Source: Streptomyces sp. GESEQ-4 | Lineage (GTDB): Bacteria; Actinomycetota; Actinomycetes; Streptomycetales; Streptomycetaceae | NCBI RefSeq assembly: GCF_017948455.1 | Contig: NZ_JAFFSU010000036.1 | Coordinates: 1-64,000, forward strand | Reading direction: 5' to 3' | Length of the DNA: 64,000 bases | Shown here: positions 25,685 to 34,734 of the stretch, piece by piece | Layout: every line of letters starts with the position of its first letter | Numbering within the stretch: position 1 is the first letter of the stretch | Notes under the pieces: generated by a model | Seen by the model: the letters and a program-made list of their open reading frames with translations, nothing else | Database searches by the model: none | Told to the model about the DNA's origin: nothing | Program-made: the position numbers and the translations under genes

Positions 25685-26086
25685 ATGAACGAGAGAATCG
25701 CCGCCCCCTGGATCCCGACCTGGATCCCCGCCTCCGGCCTCGCCCTCCGTCACGCCGGCATCCACTTCGATGCCGTACGCATCCGAGGAGCTGCGGGGGA
25801 ACGCGTCGCCAACGAGCTGATGTCGGCCACGGACTTTGACGCAGGCCCAGTCGTCCAGGAGTTCAGCGGGGAACGGAACATGTACTTCCTGTTGCCCCCG
25901 CAAACCGCGTCCGCGCACCCCTGGCCGCCCGGCGTGCGCGCTCTCACGCGCGGTGACGGCATCCTGGCGTACGTCGGCGTACCGGCGTTGACAGGGGTCA
26001 CCTGGCCGCTGGGCTGGCGATCGGTACCTACGGCGGACGTTCCTTTTGTGGCAGGGGAGTTGCTGTGGGAACTGGCGGTGAGGTGA
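25685..26086 (+). CDS. unknown protein next to XRE-DUF397 pair
   Basis: 133 residues, soluble, with FSGERNMYFLLPPQTASAHPWPPGVRALTRG in the middle. Divergent from the XRE gene (83 bases between starts). Genes of this sort commonly accompany XRE-DUF397 pairs in Streptomyces, but no function is known to me. Confidence 0.62.
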   Translation: MNERIAAPWIPTWIPASGLALRHAGIHFDAVRIRGAAGERVANELMSATDFDAGPVVQEFSGERNMYFLLPPQTASAHPWPPGVRALTRGDGILAYVGVPALTGVTWPLGWRSVPTADVPFVAGELLWELAVR

Positions 26087-26372
26087 TTTTTCACGGCGCC
26101 GTGCCCACAGCCTCAAGCGTTTCGTCAAGGGCGAGAATTGCCACATCGGAAGTCCGGATTTCCGTGCCGCTACCGGGGATCGGGGGGTATTAAGGTCGGA
26201 CTCGTTCCGAGGTGCTGAGCCCTGTCGGCCCCCGCCTCGGAAATGCGTGGGCGTCCCGCTTCATTAGATTCCGTTCGCCCGATTTCCTCTCTCGTTGTGG
26301 AAGTCGGCTTGAACGCGGAGTCGCTTTCATGAACCGGGGGAGAAGCTTCCAGCCCACTCTTGGAGTTTCTTC

Positions 26373-27911
26373 ATGTCTGCTGCTGACAGCACGGCTGTCA
26401 CTGCCCCCACGGGGTCGGATACCACCGGGTCCGGCCCCGCGTCCGGAGGCCGACATCTCGGTCTCGCCCTCTTCGTGATCGCCGCCGCGCAGTTGATGGT
26501 GATTCTCGACGCCACGATCACGAATATCGCTCTGCCCGCCATCCAGACCGACCTTGGCGTGTCGGACTCGAATCTGGCGTGGGTGGTGAATTCGTATGCG
26601 CTCGCCTTCGGTGGTCTGTTGCTGTTCGGCGGCAAGGCCGGGGATCTTTACGGGCGTCGACGAATGTTCCAGGTCGGCATCGCCGTCTTCACCGTCGCGT
26701 CCCTGCTGGGCGGGCTCGCGCCCAATGAAGGGCTGCTCATAGGGGCCCGCATTCTGCAGGGCGTCGGTGCCGCGCTGGCCGCGCCCAGTGCGCTCGCGCT
26801 GATCACCACGACCTTCCCCGTCGGGAAATCGCGTAACACGGCCATGGGTGTCTACGCGGCCATGGGCGGCGTCGGCGCCACCGTCGGGCTGCTGCTCGGC
26901 GGCATGCTCACCGATGTGCTCGACTGGCGTTGGGTGTTCTACGTCAACATTCCCATTGGACTGGTGGTGCTGGCCGGGACGCGGAATCTCGTCGAGGCCG
27001 AACGGCACCCCGGGCGCCTGGACGTGCCCGGTGCGATCACCGGTACCGGTGGGCTGATCGCCCTCGTCTACGGCATCACGCGCGGCGGTGAGCACGGGTG
27101 GGGCAACGGCCTCACCCTCGTCTCCTTCGCTGTCGCGGCCGTGCTGTTGGTTGTGTTCCTGGTGCTCCAGGCGCGGACCGGCGATCCGATGATGCCCCTG
27201 CGGTTGTTCAAGGACCGTAATCGGTGGGGGAGTTACGCCACGATGCTGTTCATCGGGGCGGGCATGTTCGCCACGTTCTACTTCCTGACGCTGTATATGC
27301 AGCTGATTCTCGGCTACAGCCCGGTCAGGACCGGGTTCGCCTATCTGCCGTTCAGCTTCGGGATGGCGGCGGCCGCCGGGATCAGCGCGAAGCTGGTCAC
27401 GCATGTCGCGCCTCGGCTGATTGCCGGGCCAGGGCTGCTGGTGGCGGCCGTCGGTATGTTCTGGTTCGCCACGCTGGAGGCGGACTCGTCGTATGCCGCG
27501 CATCTGATGCCGGCGATGTTCGTCACGGCGCTGGGGCTCGGCATGAGCTTCGTGCCGATGACCCTCGGTGCGGTGAGCGGTGTCTCCCACGCGGACACCG
27601 GCGTCGCCTCGGCGCTGCTGAACACCGCCCAGCAGATCGGTGGCGCGCTCGGTCTCGCCGTCCTGTCCACCCTCTCGACATCGGCCGCGAACGACAAGCT
27701 GCCCGAGGCCGCCGGAGCCCTCTACCGGGGCTTGGCCACCGAGGACTTCGCCCTGGTCGCCAGGGCGGGCGACGCGCTGACCCACGGCTACACCGTGGCC
27801 TTCGCGGCGGCCGCCGGGATGTTCCTGGCCGGGCTCGTCGTCACCGCCCTCGCCGTCAACGCCGGAAAGCAGCACGTCGAGGGATCGGCACCACCCGTCC
27901 ACATGGGCTGA
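26373..27911 (+). CDS. DHA2-family (EmrB/QacA-like) MFS drug exporter
   Basis: 512 residues, 14 transmembrane segments expected. Family motifs: LDATITNIALPAIQTDLG in TM1 (motif D1), GKAGDLYGRRRMF (motif A) and the TM5 motif C-like GGVGATVGLLLGGML. Proton-coupled export of toxic compounds at the membrane. Start ATG 26373 with GGAG. It precedes an HxlR regulator gene, separated by a hairpin; the regulator may control it. Confidence 0.9.
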   Translation: MSAADSTAVTAPTGSDTTGSGPASGGRHLGLALFVIAAAQLMVILDATITNIALPAIQTDLGVSDSNLAWVVNSYALAFGGLLLFGGKAGDLYGRRRMFQVGIAVFTVASLLGGLAPNEGLLIGARILQGVGAALAAPSALALITTTFPVGKSRNTAMGVYAAMGGVGATVGLLLGGMLTDVLDWRWVFYVNIPIGLVVLAGTRNLVEAERHPGRLDVPGAITGTGGLIALVYGITRGGEHGWGNGLTLVSFAVAAVLLVVFLVLQARTGDPMMPLRLFKDRNRWGSYATMLFIGAGMFATFYFLTLYMQLILGYSPVRTGFAYLPFSFGMAAAAGISAKLVTHVAPRLIAGPGLLVAAVGMFWFATLEADSSYAAHLMPAMFVTALGLGMSFVPMTLGAVSGVSHADTGVASALLNTAQQIGGALGLAVLSTLSTSAANDKLPEAAGALYRGLATEDFALVARAGDALTHGYTVAFAAAAGMFLAGLVVTALAVNAGKQHVEGSAPPVHMG

Positions 27912-27944
27912 CATCCATCCCACGCCGACGATTCGGCGCGAAGA

Positions 27945-27987
27945 CCGGGTGTCCGCTGCCCGCCGCCCGCAGGCACCGGACACCCGG
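27945..27987 (+). terminator. terminator hairpin between exporter and HxlR gene
   Basis: 11-bp arms CCGGGTGTCCG (27945-27955) and CGGACACCCGG (27977-27987). A second smaller hairpin CGCCGA-CGAT-TCGGCG lies just before it (27922-27939). Confidence 0.6.
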
Positions 27988-28011
27988 CCTTCACCCCACC
28001 GGAGGACTCCC

Positions 28012-28395
28012 ATGACCGACCGACCTCACCACCCCGAACCCCCACCGCCGACCATCACCGCCCTCACCCGCGCCTTCGCCCTCCTCGGCAAGCGCTGGAA
28101 CGGCCTGGTCCTTGCCGCGCTCGCGAAGGGACCAGTCGGTTTCGGCGAGGCGCGCGAGCGCGTGCCCGGCATCAGCGACCGCATGCTCGCCGACCGGCTC
28201 CACGAACTGACCAGCGCGGGACTCGTCACCCGCACGGTGCTCCCCGGCCCACCCGTCCGCTCCCAGTACGCCCTCACCGCACACGGCAGGGCCTTCCTCA
28301 TCCCGCTCGCCGCGCTCGCGTTTTGGGCGGAGGAACATCTGATGGCTCCTGCGGAGCCGCGCGGGCCCGGTCCCGGGGGAAGCCGTCGGTCGTGA
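28012..28395 (+). CDS. HxlR-family transcriptional regulator
   Basis: 127 residues, winged HTH: AFALLGKRWNGLVLAALAKGPVGFGEARERVPGISDRMLADRLHELTSAGLVTR. The usual N-terminal Cys redox sensor is not evident. ATG 28012 with GGAGGA six bases upstream. Position behind the DHA2 exporter suggests that it responds to a compound the exporter handles. Confidence 0.87.
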   Translation: MTDRPHHPEPPPPTITALTRAFALLGKRWNGLVLAALAKGPVGFGEARERVPGISDRMLADRLHELTSAGLVTRTVLPGPPVRSQYALTAHGRAFLIPLAALAFWAEEHLMAPAEPRGPGPGGSRRS

Positions 28396-28401
28396 CCGGC
28401 C

Positions 28402-29028
28402 TCAGAGCACGGCGAACGGCGCACGCACCCGCGTGCCGTCCGGCAACTCCCAGGCGCCGGTGATGTGGCCGAGGGAACCCTCGGGCGCCTCCGTGCCGGG
28501 CCGCAGGCGTCGGTGCAGGCGGAGGAGCGTTCCGTCGGCGAGGCGGAGCTCCGTGCCGTCCTGGTCGTCGGTGGCTGTGGCCGTGGAGGGGAGGGCGGGG
28601 CCGGCGTAGGAGCGGGCGACCTCGTGGTCCGGGGTGTCGGTGATGCTCTGCGCCTGGGCCTGGACGCGGCCCTCGAACAGGGCCAGCAACTGGGCTACCA
28701 GGACCGGGTCGTGGCAGCCGTCGTAGGCCCAGCGCTCGCCCAGCACGCCGTGTTCCATCGTGCCGACGAGGGCGTGGTCGGCGCCGTCGAGGGGGGCACC
28801 TCGGTAGGTGAGGGGCACCAGGTAGGTGACCGGATGCGGGCCGGACGTGTCCATGGCCGCCATGAACTCGATGCCGACCTCGCCCTCCGGGTCGTCCAGC
28901 CGGAAGCCGCCCGCCTTGGTCAACTCCGGTGCGTTCGGGCCGCCTTCGTACCAGGGGCGGGTGGGCAGCCAGGTGGTGAGCAGTTCCAGCTTGGTCGGCT
29001 TGAGGGTGGTGCGGTGGATGAGGGCCAT
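28402..29028 (-). CDS. maltokinase N-terminal cap-like domain protein
   Basis: 208 residues resembling the cap domain of trehalose/maltose kinases without the kinase part: HRTTLKPTKLELLTTWLPTRPWY, then FRLDDPEGEVGIEFMAAMD and the WAYDGCHDPVLVAQLLALF segment. Stand-alone members are common in Streptomyces and of unknown function. Stop lies six bases from the convergent HxlR stop. Sits directly downstream of the BTAD regulator gene on the same strand. Confidence 0.72.
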   Translation of the reverse strand: MALIHRTTLKPTKLELLTTWLPTRPWYEGGPNAPELTKAGGFRLDDPEGEVGIEFMAAMDTSGPHPVTYLVPLTYRGAPLDGADHALVGTMEHGVLGERWAYDGCHDPVLVAQLLALFEGRVQAQAQSITDTPDHEVARSYAGPALPSTATATDDQDGTELRLADGTLLRLHRRLRPGTEAPEGSLGHITGAWELPDGTRVRAPFAVL

Positions 29029-29040
29029 GCTCTCAGCCTC

Positions 29041-30972
29041 TCATCCGGCGCATGCCTCCGCCTCGGTCAGGTAGCGCGCCACCGGGCCCAGGGTCAGCAT
29101 TCCGCTGGCGGCGCCGGCGTGTTCGGCACGGGCATCACGCAGGGCAGCCTCGGCGCGTGCGGCGGTTCCGCGCTCGCCGAGGATTACGGCGGCGCGGGCG
29201 GTCAGGCACCACAGTGCCTCCTGCATGTGGTCACGCGGTGGTTCGGGCACCGCGTCGAGGGCGGCACGGGCCTCCTCGACTCGGTCCTGGGCGAGCAGCA
29301 CGAGGGGGCGCGCCCAGGGTCGGTACGGGCCCCAGTCGAGGTGCGGGTCGGTGGGCGCGGGCCGGTCGTGCAGCAGGCGCAGCCCCAGGAGGGCGAGCGG
29401 GAACAGGCCCCGGTGCAGCCCCGGCATTCCTGCCGTCCGGAGGGCGTCCTCGGCAGCGCGGTAGTGCGCTGCGGCCGTGGCGGCGGTGGGACCGCCGGGT
29501 TCTGCGCTGCGGGCGGCCGTGGCCCGTGCCCGGAACCACCCGGTGAGGACGGAGACGAGGGGCGCCTCCGTGGTGGCGGCGAGCTGTTCGGCTGCCTCGG
29601 CGTGCGAGGCTGCGGCGTCGAGGTCGCCGAGGGCCGAGGCGGACTGCAGGCGGACGAGTCGGCCGAGTACGGCGAAGTTCGGCAGCTCGTGCCGGGTGGC
29701 CAGGTCGAGGATCTCGGCGCCGATCCGGTCCCGTACCGCCGCGAGCCCGGGGCGGGTGAAGGACTGCAGGAACACCCCGTTGAGGGCGAACGCCAGCAGG
29801 GCGGGATCGGCCAGGTCCCGTGCCAGCGCCTCGGCCTGCCGTGCCGCCTGCTGCGCGCGCCGCAGCTCGGTCCTGGACAGATCGGCGGTGCGGCTCTCGA
29901 CGGCGACCGTGGCCAGGAGGCGGGCGGGCAGGTCGGCGGGGCCGTCGGGGCCGAGTGCGGTGAGCGTGCGCTCGGCAGCCGCGACGACGGCGCGGGACTG
30001 TTCAGGGTCGTCGGCCCGGCTCCAGATGGCGGGCACGTCGTAGGCGCCGATGATCCGGGCGGTCAGGGAGGGGTCTTGCGTGCGTTCCGCCGCCTGGACG
30101 GCGGCGAGGCGGTCGCGCCGCGAGTGGACGAGGGCGTCGCCACCCGCCAGGGCGAGGGTGCGGGCCAGATCCACGGTGGTGCGCGGGCCGAGACGGACCC
30201 CATGGCCGGTCCACGCGGTACGTGCGCCTTCGGGGGGCACGGACCCGTTGAGGATGTCCGTCTCCAGGCGTTGGAGGCCGGCGCCAGGGTCGAGTCCGAG
30301 TTGATCAACGAGCATGGCGCGGGCGCGGCGGAGGGTGGCCAGCGCGTCGGCCTGGCGGCCCGCGCGGTGGAGCGCGCGGGCAAGCAGTCCCCAGGCCGGC
30401 TCGCGCCACGGATGTTCGGCGATGTGGGCACGGAGTTCGGCGACGAGATCGGCGCCTTCTCCGGAGTCGAGGAGGATGCGTGCGCGCAGTTCCGCCCCGT
30501 CCAGTCTCAGCTCCTCCAGTCGGGTCCGCTCGCGCTGCGCCCATGCGGAGCCGGTCACATCGGCGTAGGCGGGTCCACGCCAGTCCGCGAGTACCGTGCC
30601 GAGGTCGGTCACCGCGTCGGGGCTGCGCCGGGCTCGGGCCAGGGTGTCCTCGAACCGATGGACGTCCACGTCCTCGCGCGGCAGGCGCAGTGCGTAGCCG
30701 GGGCCTTCGGTGACGAGTACGCGCGGCGGATCGCGGGGCGGACGCTCGGGTTCGAGGGCGCGGCGCAGCGCGGCGACGAACGTACGCAAAGCGCCCACGG
30801 CACGGGCCGGCGGATCGGTCCACAGGTCGTCGACGAGACCGGCGGTGGTGACCATCCGTCCCTCGGCGGCGACGAGCCGGGCGAGTACCTCGCGATGGCG
30901 GGGTCCGCCCAGGTCGACCGGACTGCCGTCGTCGCGGAAGGCCCGCACGGCACCGAGCACGTCGATTCGCAT
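29041..30972 (-). CDS. BTAD/SARP-type transcriptional regulator
   Basis: 643 residues. N-terminal OmpR-like winged HTH (MRIDVLGAVRAFRDDG, about 1-90), bacterial transcriptional activator domain (VDVHRFEDTLARARRSP to DPGAGLQRLETDIL, about 100-240), then about 400 residues of Ala/Leu-rich helical repeats, probably TPR. There is no NB-ARC ATPase. SARPs activate antibiotic clusters, but no biosynthetic cluster is next to it. Ends 12 bases before the cap-domain gene start. Confidence 0.85.
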   Translation of the reverse strand: MRIDVLGAVRAFRDDGSPVDLGGPRHREVLARLVAAEGRMVTTAGLVDDLWTDPPARAVGALRTFVAALRRALEPERPPRDPPRVLVTEGPGYALRLPREDVDVHRFEDTLARARRSPDAVTDLGTVLADWRGPAYADVTGSAWAQRERTRLEELRLDGAELRARILLDSGEGADLVAELRAHIAEHPWREPAWGLLARALHRAGRQADALATLRRARAMLVDQLGLDPGAGLQRLETDILNGSVPPEGARTAWTGHGVRLGPRTTVDLARTLALAGGDALVHSRRDRLAAVQAAERTQDPSLTARIIGAYDVPAIWSRADDPEQSRAVVAAAERTLTALGPDGPADLPARLLATVAVESRTADLSRTELRRAQQAARQAEALARDLADPALLAFALNGVFLQSFTRPGLAAVRDRIGAEILDLATRHELPNFAVLGRLVRLQSASALGDLDAAASHAEAAEQLAATTEAPLVSVLTGWFRARATAARSAEPGGPTAATAAAHYRAAEDALRTAGMPGLHRGLFPLALLGLRLLHDRPAPTDPHLDWGPYRPWARPLVLLAQDRVEEARAALDAVPEPPRDHMQEALWCLTARAAVILGERGTAARAEAALRDARAEHAGAASGMLTLGPVARYLTEAEACAG

Positions 30973-31083
30973 GCCCCCATCCTCCGTGCCAGGGGTCGGC
31001 TGGGCCCAACCGTACTGATCGGCTGCTGATCGCCGTCGCCCAGGCTGATCCGGTCAGTCCCCCACCCGAAAAGACGGCCTTTC

Positions 31084-31962
31084 ATGACGCTCACCATTCC
31101 CGGCTTCGATCACATCCGCCTGCCTGGTGCGGACGGTGTGGAGCTGGCTGCCGCTGTCGGCGGCAGCGGCAGCCCGGTTGTGCTGTTGCACGGTTTCCCC
31201 CAGACCCACCTGATGTGGCGACACGTCGCCGAGCGGCTCGCCGACAGGCACACGGTGATCTGTCCTGACCTGCGGGGCTACGGCGCCAGCGACAAGCCGA
31301 CGGTCACCGACCCCGACGTGTACGCCAAGCGCACCATGGCCGCCGACGTCGTGACCCTGGCGGCGGCCCTCGGCCACGAGCGCTTCGCCCTCGTCGGCCA
31401 CGACCGGGGCGCCCTGGTCGCCTTCCGGGCGGGCCTTGACCACCCCGAGACCATCACGCACCTGGGCATCCTCGACATCGTGCCGACGCTCGACATGTGG
31501 AACGTCCTGCACGGCGCCTCGGCGGCGGTCGGCTACCACCTCTTCCTCATGGCGCAGCCGCCAGGCCTGCCGGAGGCGATGATCGCAGGCAGCGCGGACG
31601 CGTTCTTCGGCTCGTTCCTCGATGGCTGGGCCAACGACCCGGCCGCCATGCCGGAGGATGTCCGTGCCGAGTACCTGCGGGCGAGCGCCGCGGCGGTCAC
31701 GTCGATCGTCGCGGACTACCGGGCCTCGGCGGGCATCGACGTCACGCACGACCAAGCGGACCTGGACGCCGGGTCGCAGCTGGCCATGCCCGTGACGGTC
31801 GTCCAGCAGGACTGGGGCGCGCAGTTGGGCTACGACGCTGCCGCGGTATGGAAGGCGTGGGCGCCGGACCTGGACCACCGGCTGACCCGAGCGGGGCACT
31901 TCATGGCCGAGGAGGCACCCGACGAGATCACGGCGGCGATCCAGGACCTGCTGGCCCGCTGA
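31084..31962 (+). CDS. alpha/beta hydrolase, haloacetate dehalogenase-like
   Basis: 292 residues. Oxyanion segment HGFPQTHLMW, then DLRGYGASDKP, nucleophile elbow GHDRG with Asp (about residue 105) as nucleophile, and the late His in AGHFMAEEAP. An Asp nucleophile with HGFPQ matches fluoroacetate/haloacetate dehalogenases and epoxide hydrolases rather than esterases. Divergent from the BTAD gene. It ends right before a truncated HxlR gene. Confidence 0.86.
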   Translation: MTLTIPGFDHIRLPGADGVELAAAVGGSGSPVVLLHGFPQTHLMWRHVAERLADRHTVICPDLRGYGASDKPTVTDPDVYAKRTMAADVVTLAAALGHERFALVGHDRGALVAFRAGLDHPETITHLGILDIVPTLDMWNVLHGASAAVGYHLFLMAQPPGLPEAMIAGSADAFFGSFLDGWANDPAAMPEDVRAEYLRASAAAVTSIVADYRASAGIDVTHDQADLDAGSQLAMPVTVVQQDWGAQLGYDAAAVWKAWAPDLDHRLTRAGHFMAEEAPDEITAAIQDLLAR

Positions 31963-31990
31963 GCCTCCTTGACGGCGGATCAGTCACAGA

Positions 31991-32233
31991 TTGTGCCTCC
32001 GGTTCTACGAGCTGCGCGAGAGCATCCAGGGCATCAGCGAGAAGATGCTCGCCCAGACTCTGCGCGCGCTGGTCGAGGACGGCCTCGTCCGGCGCGAGGT
32101 CGAGCCGACGAGGCCGCCCCAGGTCACCTACGGGCTGACCGAGTTCGGCCGGGATGTCGGCGAGCCGCTGAAGGAGCTGTTCGACCGCATCACACGGCGA
32201 CTGCCGCCTCGCAACGCGGGAAACGCGGAATAG
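31991..32233 (+). pseudogene. HxlR-family regulator remnant, 5' truncated
   Basis: The readable part, RFYELRESIQGISEKMLAQT through GLVRREVEPTRPPQVTYGLTEFG, is the second half of an HxlR winged HTH. The first half (Cys sensor, GKWT...LLR helix) is missing: upstream DNA runs straight into the dehalogenase gene, and a short SLLDGG-like trace is in another frame. A deletion with frameshift is the simplest reading. No good ribosome-binding site. Confidence 0.65.
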
Positions 32234-32259
32234 GCCCCGTTCCCTCGTATCGTGTCGGC

Positions 32260-33003
32260 GTGACGACGACAGTGGTGAAACTCGTCCGGCGCATCCTCGG
32301 CGACACCGTCCTCGGCATCTACCTCCACGGCTCCGCCACCCTCGGCGGCCTCCGCCCACACAGTGACGTCGATGTCCTGGTGGTCGTACGGGAGCCCATG
32401 TCCCATGCTCAACGCCGCGCCCTGCTGGATGAGTTGATGGACTTGTCCGGCGGGGACGCCCGCCCCGTCGAGCTCATCGTCGTCGTACAGGACGCCGTAC
32501 GGCCCTGGCGGTACCCGCCCACCTGCGAGTTCCTGTACGGGGAGTGGCTGCGGGGCGACTACGAGCGCGGCCTCGTCCCCGCTCCCGAGCCCAGCCCCGA
32601 CCTCGCCCCGCTCCTCACCATGGTGCTGCTCGGCGACGCCCCGCTCTACGGCCCGCCACCCGCCGAACTCCTCGACCCCGTCCCGCACGACGACCTGAGG
32701 CGGGCGATCGTCTCCGGAGTGCCGGGGCTGATGGGCGAGTTGGAGTCCGACACCCGGAACGTGCTGCTCACCCTCGCCCGTGTGTGGACCACCCTCGCCA
32801 CCGGCCGGATCCGCTCCAAGGACGCTGCCGCCGACTGGGCGATCGAGCGGCTCCCGGCCGTCCACCGGCCCGCGCTCGCGCACGCACGTGCCGTCTACCT
32901 GGGGGAAGAAGGGGAAGTGGACGAGCGGTGGGGGGATCTGCTTCCGGGGGTGCGGTCGTGCGCCGAGTTCCTGGTACGCGCCATCTACGCTCACGCCTCG
33001 TAG
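32260..33003 (+). CDS. nucleotidyltransferase, aminoglycoside adenylyltransferase-like (AadA/DUF4111 type)
   Basis: 247 residues. The nucleotidyltransferase motif GSATLGGLRPHSDVDVLVVV (about residues 24-43) has the G-S...SDxD catalytic Asp pair, and the C-terminal helical domain (DTRNVLLTLARVWTTLATGRIRSKDAAADWA) matches the ANT(3'')/ANT(9) family. Such enzymes adenylylate streptomycin or spectinomycin; activity here is inferred. Start GTG 32260 has no ribosome-binding site, so a leaderless mRNA is possible. Overlaps the convergent SGNH gene by 13 bases. Confidence 0.8.
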   Translation: MTTTVVKLVRRILGDTVLGIYLHGSATLGGLRPHSDVDVLVVVREPMSHAQRRALLDELMDLSGGDARPVELIVVVQDAVRPWRYPPTCEFLYGEWLRGDYERGLVPAPEPSPDLAPLLTMVLLGDAPLYGPPPAELLDPVPHDDLRRAIVSGVPGLMGELESDTRNVLLTLARVWTTLATGRIRSKDAAADWAIERLPAVHRPALAHARAVYLGEEGEVDERWGDLLPGVRSCAEFLVRAIYAHAS

Positions 33004-33665
33004 AGCTCCCCCACATCCCACGCCTGATACATCGCGTCCGCGAACGCCGCCGCGATCCTGTGCTCGCCGCTCGCGTTCGGGTGGGTGCCGTCGTGGGTGT
33101 CGAAGTTGATGTCGTACGACGGTGGCGGCGACGCCAGGAGGAGGGGGGAGCGGGGCTCGTCCAGGTCGGCCACCGCTTTGGCCAGCAGTTCGTTGAAGCG
33201 GGTGACCTGTGCGGCGAAGGCGGCGTCCGTGTCGGCGCGGACGTTCGGGATCACCGGGAGGACGACCATCCGCACCTTCGGGTTCGCCGCCCGCGCCGCC
33301 GCCACGAAGGCCCGCGCGTTGTCCGCCGTCTGGTCGGCGTTCGTGTAGAAGCCCAGGTCGATCAGGCCCAGGGAGACCAAGAGCACATCCGCCCGGCACG
33401 ACCGCACCGCCTCGCCGATCAGCGGGGCCATGTGCAGCCAGCCCTCGCCCCAGCCGGCGAGATGGGCGCGGGGGAAGTCGGGGTCGGCGTACTCGTACGA
33501 CGTGGGGGTGCCCGTGGCCTGGTCGTACAGCGTCTCGCGCGGGCCGACCAGCTTGAACGGGCCGCCGTACGTCTCGCGCAGGTGCTGCCACAGCCGGTAA
33601 CGCCATGTGTGTTCGCCCGCGCTTCCGATCGTCTGGGAGTCGCCGACGGGCATGAACCTGAGCAT
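32991..33665 (-). CDS. SGNH/GDSL-family hydrolase
   Basis: 224 residues. Block I GDSQT (Ser near residue 10) supplies the nucleophile and block V DGTHPNASG the Asp-His pair; VLLVSLGLIDLGF sits where block III (usually GxND) should be, with the Asn apparently replaced. No signal peptide, so probably cytosolic. Esterase or lipase class; substrate unknown. ATG 33665 is used; ATG 33653 (MPVGDSQT) is possible. Confidence 0.83.
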   Translation of the reverse strand: MLRFMPVGDSQTIGSAGEHTWRYRLWQHLRETYGGPFKLVGPRETLYDQATGTPTSYEYADPDFPRAHLAGWGEGWLHMAPLIGEAVRSCRADVLLVSLGLIDLGFYTNADQTADNARAFVAAARAANPKVRMVVLPVIPNVRADTDAAFAAQVTRFNELLAKAVADLDEPRSPLLLASPPPSYDINFDTHDGTHPNASGEHRIAAAFADAMYQAWDVGELYEA

Positions 33666-33754
33666 CCGCTCATGATGGACGATCAGCGGGGGCGGTGGGA
33701 TGTGAAGCCCGACACGCTCCGTGAACGCGGGCGCGGGATGGCAGGCTTGGGGGC

Positions 33755-34723
33755 ATGCGCCGACTGCTCGCGTTCCTTGCCGGGGTCCTCCTCGTGGGTG
33801 TGTTCGCCCTGCCCGCCTCCGCCGCCGACGGCGACGAGACCTTCTCCATCAGCGACCCCCGCATCACCGAGTCCAGCGGCCTCGCCGCCTCACGCCAGCA
33901 CCCGGGTATTTATTGGACGCACAACGACCAGGACGAGGGCGCCTACCTGTACGCCGTCGACAGCGCCACCGGCAAGACGGTCGCGCGGATCACCATGACC
34001 GGCGTGGGCACGCCGCGCGATGTCGAGGCGATCGCCATCGGGCCGGACAACCAGATCTGGGTCGGCGACATCGGCGACAACGACGGCGTCTCCTGGCCCT
34101 ATGTGTGGATCTACCAGCTGCCCGAGCCCAAGAACCTCACCGACCAGTCCGTCCGGGCCACGCAGTACGTCGTGAAGTACTCGAACGGCTCGCGGGACGC
34201 CGAGTCGATGGTCGTCCACCCCAAGACCGGGCGCGTCTACATCATCGACAAGCAGGAGGACGGCGGGCATCTGTACGAGGGCCCGGCCAAGCTCTCCACC
34301 TCCGGGAGCAACGTCTTCAAGCCCGCCGCCGCCGTCGACCTGTGGGCCACCGACGCCGCTTTCTCACCCGACGGCAAGCAGCTCGCCGTACGCGGCTACT
34401 TCGGCGGGATCTCCTACGACTGGAACGACGGGAAGATCAAGCGGCAGGGGCGGATCAGCGTGCCGATCGGCCAGGGGGAGTCCGTCAGCTACAGCGTCGA
34501 CGGCACGAAGCTGATGCTCGGGAGCGAGGGCGAGAACAGCGAGGTGGAGGCCAGGGACGCGCCCGACCGTGCCGGAGAGTCCGAGTCGCCCTCCGGGAAC
34601 GGGAGTTCGGCGGCCGGCGGGGACGGTGACGGCGACAGCGAAAACTTGAAGATCGGCGCCATCGCCGTCGTCGCGACACTCGGCGTCGGCCTCTGGTTCA
34701 GGCGGCTGCTGCGGCGGTCGTAG
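33755..34723 (+). CDS. exported, membrane-anchored beta-propeller-like protein
   Basis: 322 residues. Signal peptide (MRRLLAFLAGVLLVGVFALP, cleavage near ASA-ADG), a body of repeated beta blades (ESSGLAASRQHPGIYWTHND, RDVEAIAIGPDNQIWVGDIGDND, RDAESMVVHPKTGRVYIIDK, DAAFSPDGKQLAVRGY), a Ser/Gly/Asp linker, and a C-terminal transmembrane helix followed by RRLLRRS. Faces outside the cell. Function unknown. Confidence 0.78.
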   Translation: MRRLLAFLAGVLLVGVFALPASAADGDETFSISDPRITESSGLAASRQHPGIYWTHNDQDEGAYLYAVDSATGKTVARITMTGVGTPRDVEAIAIGPDNQIWVGDIGDNDGVSWPYVWIYQLPEPKNLTDQSVRATQYVVKYSNGSRDAESMVVHPKTGRVYIIDKQEDGGHLYEGPAKLSTSGSNVFKPAAAVDLWATDAAFSPDGKQLAVRGYFGGISYDWNDGKIKRQGRISVPIGQGESVSYSVDGTKLMLGSEGENSEVEARDAPDRAGESESPSGNGSSAAGGDGDGDSENLKIGAIAVVATLGVGLWFRRLLRRS

Positions 34724-34734
34724 GCCCGCCTGCT

